Positions 1 through 9,223 of a stretch of DNA of 64,000 nt are shown here, piece by piece. The stretch comes from CBDEGR01 sp965237895. Its GTDB lineage: Bacteria > Acidobacteriota > Terriglobia > UBA7540 > JAPUME01. The DNA is taken from assembly GCA_965237895.1 (NCBI GenBank), contig CBDEGR010000002.1, positions 1,116,001-1,180,000 on the forward strand, given 5' to 3'. Made by a program: the position numbers and the translations under genes. Position 1 is the first letter of the stretch. Each line of letters begins with the position of its first letter. The notes beneath the pieces are model-generated. The model worked only from the letters and a program-made list of their open reading frames with translations. It was not told where the DNA came from and made no database searches.

Positions 1-2
1 AC

Positions 3-305
3 GCCATCTATGAAGCGCTTCCCTTCAGCTCCTCGGCCGAAAGATGGGGGGAAGAGGTCTATTTCTCAACGCCCGTCCACGTTCGCCGAGAGCCGGACGC
101 GAAAAACGTGGTCGAGGCGGGCGAGTTGGCTTTCTGGGTGGAGGGCGACTCGATCGCCGTCGGCTTCGGCCGCACGCCTGTCTCCCAAGGCGAGGAGATT
201 CGCTTGGCCGCCAAAACGAACATCTGGAGCAAGGCCTTGGGCGACGTGAAGCGGTTGAAAGTGGTGAAGGAAGGCGCGCCCGTCAAAGTAGAGAAAGTGG
301 AATAA
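3..305 (+). CDS. Cyclophilin-like fold protein, 5' end outside window
   Basis: The reading frame is open from the first bases and ends with TAA at 303-305, so the true start lies upstream of the window. About 100 residues are visible. The segments LPFSSSAERWGEEVYF, AGELAFWVEGDSIAVGFG and TPVSQGEEIRLAAKTN match the small cyclophilin-like beta-barrel family typified by Thermotoga TM1367. Members are cytoplasmic proteins of unproven function; peptidyl-prolyl isomerase activity is not established for the family. The family assignment is from recalled sequence pattern only. Confidence 0.75.
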   Translation, partial: AIYEALPFSSSAERWGEEVYFSTPVHVRREPDAKNVVEAGELAFWVEGDSIAVGFGRTPVSQGEEIRLAAKTNIWSKALGDVKRLKVVKEGAPVKVEKVE

Positions 306-326
306 CTCCGAGCCGGTTAAGGTGGA

Positions 327-464
327 ATGCCGCCAAGTTGCTTCCCAGAGGTCCCGGAATTGATCGAGGAACGAAGGAGAATCGTCCGTTCGAGATTGGC
401 CCGCAGCCGCGTTCTCTATGAAAACGGCGCGAAGTTGCTGGGTTTGCCGTCATCCAAAGGATAA
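327..464 (+). CDS. Possible small protein (45 aa), unrecognised
   Basis: An ATG follows a reasonable ribosome binding site (aaggtgga). The 45-residue product is rich in Arg and Glu in its first half (ELIEERRRIVRSRLARSR) and has no signal peptide or membrane segment. I do not recognise it. It sits in the 299-base gap before the PVC dehydrogenase and could be a genuine short gene, a remnant, or chance. Nothing else is evident in this gap. Confidence 0.2.
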   Translation: MPPSCFPEVPELIEERRRIVRSRLARSRVLYENGAKLLGLPSSKG

Positions 465-603
465 AGGCGCAAGGATAGAGCCCCAAGGATGGAGAAAGTC
501 GCGGGTTCGGCTCTCGACCAGAACCGGGTTGTGATAACATAAGCCGCACTTCGTGGGAAGATTCCCGCGTTCAATCCTAAAAATCGAATCCGGGAGAAGG
601 CAG

Positions 604-3600
604 ATGGCATTTCTCACTTCACGTAGAATTGCTTGGGGGCTGGGTGTCTTGGTTCTGGCCGGGGCGCTTACCTGGTTGATGGTCGATAACTTCCGGACCG
701 AAACACGGCCTCCCAGTTGGGCGCGAGGCCGTGTCAGCGAGTTCCTTCTCGAACTCGGCAGCGGACCGAGGGGTTTGGATTCGATCCAGGTCCCGGAAGG
801 TTTCGAAGTGGAACTGGCGGCCGGGCCGGACCTGATCAATTACGGCGTGTTTTTCACCTTCGACGACCGCGGCCGGCTTTTCGTCTGCGAGTCGGCCGGC
901 AAGAATACCACCGACGAAGAGACCTTCAATGTTCCTTCCTTCCGCATCCGTCTGCTCGAAGATGTGGACGGCGACGGGATCTTCGACCGAAGCAAGATTT
1001 TCGCCGACATGATCACCATGGCGCTCGGCGCCCGGTGGTACCAAGGCGGTCTCTACGTGGCCGCGCCGCCCGATTTTATTCGCTTCGACGACACGGACGG
1101 CGACGGCGTGGCCGACCGCCGGGAAGTGATCCTGACCGGCTGGCCGCTGAAGTCGAATGCCACCACCCTCCACGGGCCCTACCTCGGCCCGGACGGCTGG
1201 ATGTATCTCACCTATTCCCCTCAGGCATACAAGGTGGAGACGAAAGAAGGAACCGTTCTTGAGGGTCCCCGGGGGCGCGTCTTCCGTGTGCAGCCGGATG
1301 GCACCCGGTTGGAGTGGTTCGTCGGCGGCGGGTTCGACAATCCGGTCGAAGTGGTCTTCACCGCCGCCGGGGAGACGCTCGGCACGAATACCTATTTTTC
1401 GAACCCGAAGAACGGTATCCGAGATTCGATCCTTCACTACGTCGACGGCGGAATTTATCCGAAGTGGCAGCCCTACGTCGAGACCGCCTACCAACGAACC
1501 GGAGATTTCCTTTCCGCCGTCACCAAGTTTGCGCGCGTGGCCCCTGCCGGTCTCGCGCTCTATCGCGGCACGGCCTTCGGCCCGGAGTACCGGGGAAACC
1601 TCTTCAGCGCGCAGTTCAATCCGCACCGCGTCCAGCGGCACATTCTCCACCGCGACGGCGGCACCTTTCGCACCGACGACGAAGATTTCCTGACCGCAAC
1701 CGACATCGACCTGCATGTGACCGACGTTCAGGAAGACGCCGACGGCAGCCTTCTGGTGCTCGACACCGGCGCTTGGTATCTGCACGGTTGCCCGGTCTCG
1801 CGCGTTTCGAAACCCGAGTACAAGGGAGCCATCTTCCGAATCCGCAAGACCGATGCGCCGCGCATTGAAGACCCGCGCGGAGAAAAGATCGAGTGGGAGA
1901 AATCCTCCCCGGCGGACTTGGCCGAGCTGCTCGAAGACCCCCGCCCCGTTGTCCGAGACAAAGCACTCGACCTTCTGGTCGAGGCGGATGGGGAGGCAGT
2001 CGAGGCGCTGAATGCGGGCCGCCTGTCGTCTAAGGTGCCCGAGGTTCGCGCCGCCGCCGTGTTCGGCTTGGCGAGAATCTTTGCGAAAAACCGAACGGAA
2101 GCCGCCCGGGACAGTGCCGGAGCCGCGGTGCGGGAAGCGTTGGCGGATTCCGAGTTGATGGTTCGCGTCGCCGCGGCGCGCATGGCGGGCTTGAATGAAG
2201 ACGGGGAGGCGGTCGAGCGGTTGATGGAGATGGTGAAGCGCGACGAGGGGGCGGCGCGACGGCAAGCCGCCGAAGCGCTGGGTAGAATCGGCGACGGTGG
2301 GTCGGTTCCCGCGCTCATCGAAGCCTCCGCCAATCCGGAAGACCGCTTCGTCGAGCACGCCGTCATTTACGCTTTGATTCGTCTCCGCGCCTCCGCGCCC
2401 CTCATCGAAGCCTTGAAGGATCGCCGTCCGCGCGTCCGCCAGGCGGCACTGATTGCCTTGGACCAGATGGAAGGCAGCCCGCTGCGGCGGGAGCACTTGA
2501 TCTGGCAGCTTGATGCGACCGACGAGCGTCTCGTTGATGCCGTGCTGTGGGTGGCCGGACATCATCCGGACTGGTCCGAGGACGTGTTGGCTTTCCTCGG
2601 TAAGCGGCTCCGCAACGGCGATCTTGCACCCCCAGAGCAGGACCCGGTACGCCGGGCGCTGCTCGCCTTCTGCGACGACGCCGGTATGCAGCGGATGACG
2701 GCGGAGTTTTTGGCCGACGCCGCATTTGAGTCTGAGAGAAAGCTCTACCTTCTCGATACGGTGAACGAGTGCTCGCTGGACGAGCTGCCGGCGGCGTGGA
2801 TTGCCGAATTCCGGGGACTGCTGGCCGGACCGGATAATGCTCTCCGGCAGCGGGTGGTCTCCGTGGTCGGGGCTCGCCGGATTGCGGACCTGGACGTGGA
2901 GTTGGAAAAGATCGCCGGTACGGCAGCCGAGCCGGACGACTTGCGCGTGAGCGCTCTGGCGGCTCTGGTGGCGCATCGTCCGGGCCTCTCGGAACCGGAC
3001 TTTCAGTTCGTGCTGAGCCTGCTGGAAGCTGAGGAGGAAGCGGATTTGCGGCTCTCAGCGGCGCATGTCCTGCGGCAGGCGCATTTGGGCGAGGAACAGT
3101 TGGCGGTGCTGGCGCGGGGCGTGCTTCCCGAAGCCGACCCGCTGATCCTGCCGGTTCTGCTCGATGCCTTCGAGCACAACGGAAAAGAGGATGTGGGGAG
3201 GGCGCTGGTGGAAAGTCTCTCCCAAACTCCCGACCCTCTGAGTGTGATGGCGTCCGAGCGGCTGCGGGACGTGCTGGAAAATTATCCCCGCAGCGTGCGC
3301 GCGCTTGCCGAGCCCCTTCTGGCTCAGGCGGACCGGGAGAAGGAGAACCGCGCCGAACGGCTCCAAGAACTTGCCCCGCTCCTGACGGTGGGAGGCGACG
3401 TAGGCCGCGGCCGGAACCTTTTCTTCGGCAAGAAGGCCGCTTGTTCGAGTTGCCACACGATCGGCGCCGAGGGCGGCCACGTCGGCCCGGACCTGACGGC
3501 CGTGGGGTCCGTACGGTCGGGAATCGACATTCTGGAAGCCATTGTGTTTCCCAGCGCCAGTTTCGTCCGCGGCCATGAAGTCTATCGTGTGAAGACCGCC

Positions 3601-3834
3601 GATGAGGTCTACTCTGGCGTCCGCGGGGAAAGCGCGGCGGATGTGGTGGTCATCATTTCCGGGCCCCGGGACCTGGTGCGAATTCCGCGCAGCCAGGTTG
3701 TTTCGATCGAGCCGTCGACGATCTCCCTGATGCCAGACGGTTTCGACAAGAGTTTGACCCGGCAGGAATTGATCGACCTGCTGGCGTTCCTTCAGGCGCA
3801 GAAATCGCGCCGGTCGGTGGAAACGGAAATCTAA
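604..3834 (+). CDS. PVC-type membrane-bound dehydrogenase with HEAT repeats and C-terminal heme domain
   Basis: The ATG at 604 follows ggagaagg and begins with a short basic stretch and one hydrophobic segment (residues about 8-28), a signal anchor or signal peptide; a start at 553 would place extra residues before it. The 1076-residue protein has a beta-propeller 'membrane-bound dehydrogenase' region (about 50-420) containing Asp-rich DxDGDG loops, a middle of HEAT-like helical repeats (about 430-900), and a C-terminal cytochrome-c-like region with CSSCH (C947, C950, H951) for covalent heme. The family is typical of Planctomycetes, Verrucomicrobia and Acidobacteria and is thought to act on sugars in the periplasm; the substrate is unknown. 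The next gene follows after 41 bases. Confidence 0.9.
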   Translation: MAFLTSRRIAWGLGVLVLAGALTWLMVDNFRTETRPPSWARGRVSEFLLELGSGPRGLDSIQVPEGFEVELAAGPDLINYGVFFTFDDRGRLFVCESAGKNTTDEETFNVPSFRIRLLEDVDGDGIFDRSKIFADMITMALGARWYQGGLYVAAPPDFIRFDDTDGDGVADRREVILTGWPLKSNATTLHGPYLGPDGWMYLTYSPQAYKVETKEGTVLEGPRGRVFRVQPDGTRLEWFVGGGFDNPVEVVFTAAGETLGTNTYFSNPKNGIRDSILHYVDGGIYPKWQPYVETAYQRTGDFLSAVTKFARVAPAGLALYRGTAFGPEYRGNLFSAQFNPHRVQRHILHRDGGTFRTDDEDFLTATDIDLHVTDVQEDADGSLLVLDTGAWYLHGCPVSRVSKPEYKGAIFRIRKTDAPRIEDPRGEKIEWEKSSPADLAELLEDPRPVVRDKALDLLVEADGEAVEALNAGRLSSKVPEVRAAAVFGLARIFAKNRTEAARDSAGAAVREALADSELMVRVAAARMAGLNEDGEAVERLMEMVKRDEGAARRQAAEALGRIGDGGSVPALIEASANPEDRFVEHAVIYALIRLRASAPLIEALKDRRPRVRQAALIALDQMEGSPLRREHLIWQLDATDERLVDAVLWVAGHHPDWSEDVLAFLGKRLRNGDLAPPEQDPVRRALLAFCDDAGMQRMTAEFLADAAFESERKLYLLDTVNECSLDELPAAWIAEFRGLLAGPDNALRQRVVSVVGARRIADLDVELEKIAGTAAEPDDLRVSALAALVAHRPGLSEPDFQFVLSLLEAEEEADLRLSAAHVLRQAHLGEEQLAVLARGVLPEADPLILPVLLDAFEHNGKEDVGRALVESLSQTPDPLSVMASERLRDVLENYPRSVRALAEPLLAQADREKENRAERLQELAPLLTVGGDVGRGRNLFFGKKAACSSCHTIGAEGGHVGPDLTAVGSVRSGIDILEAIVFPSASFVRGHEVYRVKTADEVYSGVRGESAADVVVIISGPRDLVRIPRSQVVSIEPSTISLMPDGFDKSLTRQELIDLLAFLQAQKSRRSVETEI

Positions 3835-3875
3835 AGTCCCCCGGATAGGGGAAGGGAACTCAGGTCAAAAAACGC

Positions 3876-5009
3876 ATGAGCGAAGACGCGTTCCACGAGA
3901 TCGAACACATCCTGGAATCGGGCAAGGCGGAAGAAGCGTTCGACTTCCTTGCGCAACGATTCCGCGAGGAAAAGAACTATCCGCTGCTGTTCGAAGCGCT
4001 GACGATGCGGAAGCGTCACGAGCTGGGGCTGCCCCTGATTCAATCCGGCGATTTTTCGGAGCTGCCGGAGCCGACACGCCGCGACTACGAGGAGGGAACT
4101 ATGGAGGCGGCCCGCGAGGTGGGTTCGCTCTACTTGGCGGCCGGCGATGTCCCCCAGGCTTGGCCCTATTTTCGTGCCATCGGAGAATCAGGACCGGTGG
4201 CGGAAGCCATCGAGCGCGTCGAGCCGAAGGAAGGAATCGACGCGATCATCGAGATCGCCTTCTACGAGCGCGTGAATCCGCGCAAGGGATTCGAGCTGAT
4301 CCTGGCCGTCCACGGCCTCTGCCGCGCCATTACCGCGTCCTCGCAATATCCCGTCGCGGTGGGGCGTGAGGAGTGCGCCCGGCTGCTGTTTCGCACCCTG
4401 CACGGCGATCTGATGAAAAGTATCCAGCACGTCATCGGCGAGCGTGAAGGGAGCACGCCCGAGACCGAAAGTCTGACGGAGCTCATGACCGGAAGGGATT
4501 GGCTGTTCGAGGGCAACGTCTACTATCTCGACTCGACGCATGTGGCCTCCGTCGTGCAACTCAGCGTGGAGTTGAATGACCCGAAGACGTTCGCGCTCGC
4601 CCTCGAGCTCACCGAGTACGGGCGGCGACTGGGAGAGATGTTTCAGTTTCCGGGCCAGCCGCCGTTCCAGGATTTGTACGTGGACCACGGGATATACTTG
4701 CGCGCGCTGCTCGGGGAGGACGCCGATACCGCCGTCGCGCATTTCCGCGCAAAACTTACGGAGGCGGACCCGAACGATCCTACGAATATGCCGGCGCAAG
4801 TTCTTATAAAGCTCCTGGTGCGGCTGAAGCGGTTTGCGGAGGCCATCGAGGTTGCACGCGAATACCTGGATGGAATTCCTTTGGCTCATCTTAGTTGCCC
4901 TCCCGTCGAGCAGTTGTGCCAGATGGCAGGGGACTTTTCCCAACTCGGAAAGTTATCGCGCGAGAAGGGAGACCTGCTGAACTTCGCCGCCGCTCGGCTA
5001 CAAACCTGA
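3876..5009 (+). CDS. Hypothetical helical-repeat protein
   Basis: A 377-residue cytoplasmic protein with no signal peptide. Its composition (runs such as EAFDFLAQRFREEKNYPLLFE) suggests TPR-like or other helical repeats. I do not recognise a named family. It lies 41 bases after the PVC dehydrogenase on the same strand and may be co-transcribed. Its last codons overlap, in another frame, a remnant of an unrelated protein tail (4996-5085). The extreme C-terminus (about RLQT) may therefore be a fusion product of a deletion rather than the native end. Confidence 0.7.
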   Translation: MSEDAFHEIEHILESGKAEEAFDFLAQRFREEKNYPLLFEALTMRKRHELGLPLIQSGDFSELPEPTRRDYEEGTMEAAREVGSLYLAAGDVPQAWPYFRAIGESGPVAEAIERVEPKEGIDAIIEIAFYERVNPRKGFELILAVHGLCRAITASSQYPVAVGREECARLLFRTLHGDLMKSIQHVIGEREGSTPETESLTELMTGRDWLFEGNVYYLDSTHVASVVQLSVELNDPKTFALALELTEYGRRLGEMFQFPGQPPFQDLYVDHGIYLRALLGEDADTAVAHFRAKLTEADPNDPTNMPAQVLIKLLVRLKRFAEAIEVAREYLDGIPLAHLSCPPVEQLCQMAGDFSQLGKLSREKGDLLNFAAARLQT

Positions 5010-5085
5010 CCCGAGGTGGGACAGGCTTCGCTCCGACCCGCACTTCCAGGACCTCCTGCGGCGCATGAATTTCCCGGAGTGGTGA
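4996..5085 (+). pseudogene. C-terminal scrap of a TPR/kinase-type protein
   Basis: Read in the frame beginning at 4996, 29 residues end in TGA and contain the pattern KPDPRWDRLRSDPHF followed by QDLLRRMNFPEW. This pattern ('DPrwDpLRsDPrFqdLlrRmnFp') is the recurrent tail of large TPR-containing serine/threonine kinases and adenylate-cyclase-like regulators in Acidobacteria. There is no start codon or upstream domain, and the piece overlaps the end of the preceding gene. I read it as the right-hand edge of a deletion that removed the rest of the protein. Confidence 0.55.
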
Positions 5086-5103
5086 AGGAGGGAGAGGAAC
5101 CCC

Positions 5104-5881
5104 ATGTTGACCGAACACGAAAAAAAGGAACTCGACGAGCGGGGGTATGTCATCCTGCCCGACTTCATGGGGCCGGAGTTGCTGGAAGCTCTGCGTCGGC
5201 GGGTGGACGAGCTCTATGCCGAAGAGGGTGAACGTTCAGGGTCCGAGTTCAAGCAGGAGCCGCAGGCCCGTCGGCTGGCCAACCTGGTCAACAAGGGTGA
5301 GATCTTCGGGCGCATGATTCTAACACCGGAAGTTCTGCAGCGCGTCGGCTACGTCCTGGGACCGGAGTTCAAGCTGAGCAGCCTGAACGCGCGCACCGGG
5401 AATCCCCACTCCGACGCGGGGCAGCTGCTCCATACGGATTCGGGCGCGGTGCCGGACGAGAAAGGCTGCTGGGTCTCGAACAGCGTCTGGATGCTCGACG
5501 ATTTCACCCCCCAGAACGGGGCCACGCGCCTGGTGCCCGGTTCCCACCGTTCCGGCAAGCTGCCGCAGGAGGTGCTTTCGGACCCCGCAGCGCCGCATCC
5601 CGACGAGCTGCTCCTGACCGGCAAGGGCGGGTACGGTGGCGGTGATAAACGCGCATATGGGGCATGGGGCCACGGCCAACTGCACTAGCCGGTTTCGCCG
5701 GGCGCTCCACGCCTTCTACACCCGATGGGACAAGCCGCAGCAGCAGTATCAAAAAAAGCTCCTCGCCCCGGGCGTCCAACAAGGCCTCAGCGGGGAACTT
5801 CGTAAACTTCTTGCACTCGATGATCCTCTTAATGACCGCTTCTGCGCCGAGACGCCCGGCATAAACGGCTTCATGCGGTAG
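5104..5881 (+). pseudogene. Phytanoyl-CoA dioxygenase family protein, frameshifted
   Basis: The ATG at 5104 follows ggagggagagg. The protein belongs to the PhyH Fe(II)/2-oxoglutarate dioxygenases: LLHTDSGAV supplies the HxD iron ligands (H110, D112) and the region after the shift supplies the distal histidine (NAHMGHGAT) and the RRALHAFYTRWDKPQQQ block. The first frame ends at 5688. The second runs to a stop at 5881. The two frames join cleanly if one G is removed from the run around 5624-5631, giving TGKAGTVAVINAHM, a standard family motif. This is either a real inactivating insertion or a homopolymer error; without it the gene would encode about 258 residues. The substrate is unknown. Confidence 0.8.
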
Positions 5882-5903
5882 GTAGACGGATAGACGATAA
5901 GCA

Positions 5904-5924
5904 ATAGGCGATAGGCGATAGGCG
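5904..5924. repeat. Three tandem copies of a 7-bp unit
   Basis: The unit ataggcg occurs three times without interruption, embedded in related partial copies (gatagacg, gataagca) over about 40 bases. It looks like a small slippage-prone tandem array downstream of the frameshifted dioxygenase. No function is implied. Confidence 0.7.
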
Positions 5925-6060
5925 AAGACGAGCCCTTCCGTCTTCCGCCCGATACCTGTTCCCCGTGCCGGGACACGCTTCGCTGCCTCTTTAGATTTTA
6001 AAATTTCCCCTTAAATATTTGGGATGAAACTGCCGATGATGATTTAAGGTGGAGAGGCCG

Positions 6061-6150
6061 ATGAAGAATGAAGTCCAATGTCCTGAATGCCGCTCGGTTG
6101 CCTCCTGGGATGCGAGGAAGCCGAAAGGTCGGGGTGAGGAAAGCCGGTAG
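6061..6150 (+). CDS. Possible 29-residue zinc-ribbon-like remnant
   Basis: An ATG preceded by ggtggagag opens a 29-codon frame beginning MKNEVQCPECRS. The CPEC knuckle is the sort seen at the start of small zinc-ribbon proteins, but the second knuckle is missing. It could be a truncated gene or chance. Confidence 0.15.
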   Translation: MKNEVQCPECRSVASWDARKPKGRGEESR

Positions 6151-6218
6151 GCCGAAAGGGACGGCAGGATTCGGCGGATTGCCGAAAGCCTGCTGCGGGG
6201 GATTCCGGAGGGAAGGAA

Positions 6219-9194
6219 TCAGAAGCTAAACCTGAGCCGGGCCGAAATATTCCGGTTGCCGGCGGATGAGCGGCCGCGCCCAAACCCGGAAGAGGCGTTC
6301 GACTCACCGAAAAAGGGCGAGGAGAGATTCCCGATCGGAGTCGAGGGGTTTGTTATGTTCAACACATTTCGGGCGGAGATGGACAAGCTCAAGCTGTAGC
6401 GGTAATTCGACCGCCCGCCGAAGCCCCTGAAACCACCCCGTCCTCCCCCTCCTCTTGGTCCGCCGCCTCGGCCACCCAGAGCGATTCCGCCTCGTTGCTG
6501 CCGGATGCGCTCGCGAAAATTGTCGGCCTCATTCGTCTTTTTTCCGAAACCGAACGTCTTGCTGAGGTGGAGGTTCAGCATGCTGAAGGAAGGCCCTCGG
6601 CCGAAATTGCGGGGGATGATCGTCGAGCCGGGTTCCGGGGTGGGGTCGAAAGCGCCGAACTCGGTCACCACCACATCCGGGTCGTTGAGGTCCGTTGCGA
6701 AGGAAGGCCGGTCGGTAAAACGCAGGTCGCCGTTATCGTCCGCACCCGTCGTAATGTTGAAGGGTTGGCCGGAGCGGAGGATGACGAACGGGCTGAGGCG
6801 AAATCCCCAAAGGGGAGTCACCGAGCCGCCGAGGACGAAACGGTGCCGAACGTCGAATCGAGAGGGGCCGTTCTCCATGCTCAGGTCGAACGGATCGGCC
6901 GGGAAGGTGCCGGCTCCGTCGGTATTGCTGTTCGACCGGTTCAAAGAGTAATAGCCGAACAGGGAGACGCCGCGGTTGAAGCGCGTGCGGAAGTTCACAA
7001 TCATTTGATGGGTGCGGTTGAGGCCGCTCGACTCATACTGAAAAATGTAATTCTCGCCCAGGGGGCGGATGCCGGTGTCCGGGTCAGCCACGTTGATATT
7101 CCGGCTGCGAAGCTGGCGGATGCCGCGCGTGTGCCGGTAGGTGGCCGCCACCGAGGACCGTCCCGGCAGTTGCCGCTCTACGCCGATGGCCGACTGACTC
7201 GAGTAAGGCGCCCGTAGATTCGGGGCCAGCTGGGTGAGGGTGGGAGGGATCAACGCGTCGGCAAGAGTTTCGGCGGAAGGGACCGTGGGATAAAAATCGG
7301 GGTTGGGAACGAAAAACTGTTGCTGATTGATTCCGTCGAACCGCAAGGCTTGCAGGGTCAGGTTCTCCTGCACGCGGTGGTAGAAGATGCCGGTCCCGCC
7401 ACGTATGACGATCTTACTTCGCCCGCCTTTCTTGGCTCCCGGAGCCCAGGCAAAGCCGAGCCGTGGGGCCCAATTCCTATGATCGCCGATATTGCTCTGG
7501 ATTTCGTAGCGGAGTCCCATGTTGAGGCTGAAATTCGGTTTCACGCGCCAGTTGTCCAGAACGAAGATGCCCAGGTCGGTTTGATTGTAACGGGTTTCCG
7601 GCGTTCCGGCCGAAAGCGTAAATTGGGAGGCCCCGCCGCCGCGCGCAAAAATCTCCGCCGGGCTCAAGGCCAAATCGGTGAGAATGAGCGTCCGGCGGTA
7701 CCGCTCGATCGAAGTAATCTGGATCATGATGGGCTGGCCGCCGCCGTCGAGGACGATTTCGCTGTTCGCGTCCAACTCCGGGGCAAGCCCGCCGGCGAAG
7801 ACGAAGGTACCGCCGAAGTTTTGCTCGGCGATGTTCGTATAGTCGCCTCTCCGCAGGCGACCCCCGAACTTCACCGCGTGCTTGCCTTGGGTATTCATCG
7901 TAATGTTGTGGAGTTCCCAGTTGTTCGAGCGGCTGCCGGATCGGCCCACCTGATTGCTTCCGGTGCGAAAGGATTCCCTTACGGAAATCAAGGGAAGTAC
8001 GATGTCCCCGAATTGAGTGGAGGTGTTTCGAGTGAACTGGAGGCGCGTCTCGTTGACCGTGCGGTCGTTGAGGACGGCGGTCTCGCTGACCTGGAGCGTG
8101 TGGCCTTCTCGTACCGTGTCGTAGGCCAGGTCGAACAGGGAGAACCCGCCCACCCCGGAGTTTTCATTTCCGCTTCGGAAATAGCGGTACCGGCTGGTCA
8201 GCGTGTGATTTTCACTCAGTTGGTAGTCCAACCGGGGGCCTACGTTGGTTCGGCGGCTCGGTGTGACGACGGCCTCGCTGAACCCGATGGGATTCAACGC
8301 CGGGTCCAAGACGGTGGCGTTGATGACCGCGTTGTCGTCGATTTGCCGCCGGTGGAAGTCGATAAAGAAGGAAGATTTCTTGTTCACCGGTCCGCTCAGA
8401 TTCGCGCCATAGAGCCGCGATTGATAGGGGGGACGGTTGGGGGCAAAGGGATTCCGCGAGTTCAAGCTTTCGTCGCTGAACCCGAACGACGCCCGCCCGC
8501 GGAATTGGCCGGTTCCCGGTTTGGTGAGGATTTGGATGCGGCCGAATCCCAGACGGTCATACTCGGCCGAAAACGGGTCCGAGTTGATCCGAATTTCCCG
8601 GATGGAGGCCTTCGGAGGAAGTTGGCCGCCGGAGAATCCGTCGATGTAGAATTCCACCCTGTCAGGACCGGCGCCGGGACCGGCCAGCGCCTCCAATTCG
8701 GCTCGAAGGTTTTCCGGGTCGTCCGAGAAAGCTTCCAGGCCTTCCTCGCCCAGTATGATGGCACCGACGTTGCTGTCCGGCTCGACACTCAGCCCTTCCT
8801 GCTCTTCCTCGACGTTGACCTCCTCTTCCACCGGGGCCACTTCCAAGGTGATTTTCAGGGTTCGAGTCCTCCCGGCCACGATCTCAACAGGAACGTCTTC
8901 CGCAGGGGCAAAGCCGAGCGCCGTGGCCAGGACCAAGTAGCGGCCCGGAGCCAGGTTCCGGGCCCGAAAGAAACCTTCTCTGTTGGCGGTGACCACGCGG
9001 AGTTTTCCTTGTGAATCGCTCACCTGCAATACGGCCCTCGGAATTGCTGCTTGGGATTCATCCAAAACACGGCCTTCAAGGAACCCGACACCTTGCGACT
9101 GCCCCGCCAGGGGTGAAGGTGAAATTATCCCGGCGGCGAAAAGCGCTGCCGAAAGGAGAATTTCGTAGATTTGGAGGGTGCATTTCCGCTCCAT
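6219..9194 (-). CDS. TonB-dependent receptor, Oar-like, with carboxypeptidase-regulatory domain
   Basis: The ATG at 9194 follows agagga and starts a typical signal peptide (hydrophobic LLSAALFAAGIIS, cleavage near AGQS). The 991-residue protein has an N-terminal carboxypeptidase-regulatory-like beta-sandwich (about 35-115: VLDESQAAIPRAVLQVSD and following), a plug-like region, and a long outer-membrane beta-barrel ending in the aromatic ISARLRFSF. A Gly/Arg-rich loop (GGRGGGPRGGGGRGG) occurs near the C-terminus. The architecture is characteristic of the large Oar-type receptor families of Acidobacteria, which probably import oligosaccharides or peptides; no substrate can be inferred. The DUF5666-like gene ends 29 bases upstream on the same strand. 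Confidence 0.9.
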   Translation of the reverse strand: MERKCTLQIYEILLSAALFAAGIISPSPLAGQSQGVGFLEGRVLDESQAAIPRAVLQVSDSQGKLRVVTANREGFFRARNLAPGRYLVLATALGFAPAEDVPVEIVAGRTRTLKITLEVAPVEEEVNVEEEQEGLSVEPDSNVGAIILGEEGLEAFSDDPENLRAELEALAGPGAGPDRVEFYIDGFSGGQLPPKASIREIRINSDPFSAEYDRLGFGRIQILTKPGTGQFRGRASFGFSDESLNSRNPFAPNRPPYQSRLYGANLSGPVNKKSSFFIDFHRRQIDDNAVINATVLDPALNPIGFSEAVVTPSRRTNVGPRLDYQLSENHTLTSRYRYFRSGNENSGVGGFSLFDLAYDTVREGHTLQVSETAVLNDRTVNETRLQFTRNTSTQFGDIVLPLISVRESFRTGSNQVGRSGSRSNNWELHNITMNTQGKHAVKFGGRLRRGDYTNIAEQNFGGTFVFAGGLAPELDANSEIVLDGGGQPIMIQITSIERYRRTLILTDLALSPAEIFARGGGASQFTLSAGTPETRYNQTDLGIFVLDNWRVKPNFSLNMGLRYEIQSNIGDHRNWAPRLGFAWAPGAKKGGRSKIVIRGGTGIFYHRVQENLTLQALRFDGINQQQFFVPNPDFYPTVPSAETLADALIPPTLTQLAPNLRAPYSSQSAIGVERQLPGRSSVAATYRHTRGIRQLRSRNINVADPDTGIRPLGENYIFQYESSGLNRTHQMIVNFRTRFNRGVSLFGYYSLNRSNSNTDGAGTFPADPFDLSMENGPSRFDVRHRFVLGGSVTPLWGFRLSPFVILRSGQPFNITTGADDNGDLRFTDRPSFATDLNDPDVVVTEFGAFDPTPEPGSTIIPRNFGRGPSFSMLNLHLSKTFGFGKKTNEADNFRERIRQQRGGIALGGRGGGPRGGGGRGGFRGFGGRSNYRYSLSLSISARNVLNITNPSTPIGNLSSPFFGESNASSGFGRGRSSAGNRNISARLRFSF

Positions 9195-9223
9195 TGTTCC
9201 TCTTTCCCTTTTTTGATTCTGTA

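Larger units (their letters stand above)
5882..6218. other. Intergenic region between convergent genes
   Basis: This 337-base stretch lies between the converging dioxygenase and TonB-receptor genes. It contains a short tandem repeat (5904-5924), an AT-rich patch near 5990-6020 and one possible 29-codon ORF (6061-6150). I see no clear hairpin terminator with a U tract. Confidence 0.6.

Noticed and set aside
619..2976. Very long open frame (785 codons) antisense to the PVC dehydrogenase
   Set aside because: It is a GC-rich shadow of a convincingly assigned gene, with no recognisable domain and Arg/Pro/His-heavy composition.
7320..9014. 564-codon open frame antisense to the TonB receptor
   Set aside because: Shadow frame in high-GC coding DNA; the receptor on the other strand has clear domains and a signal peptide.
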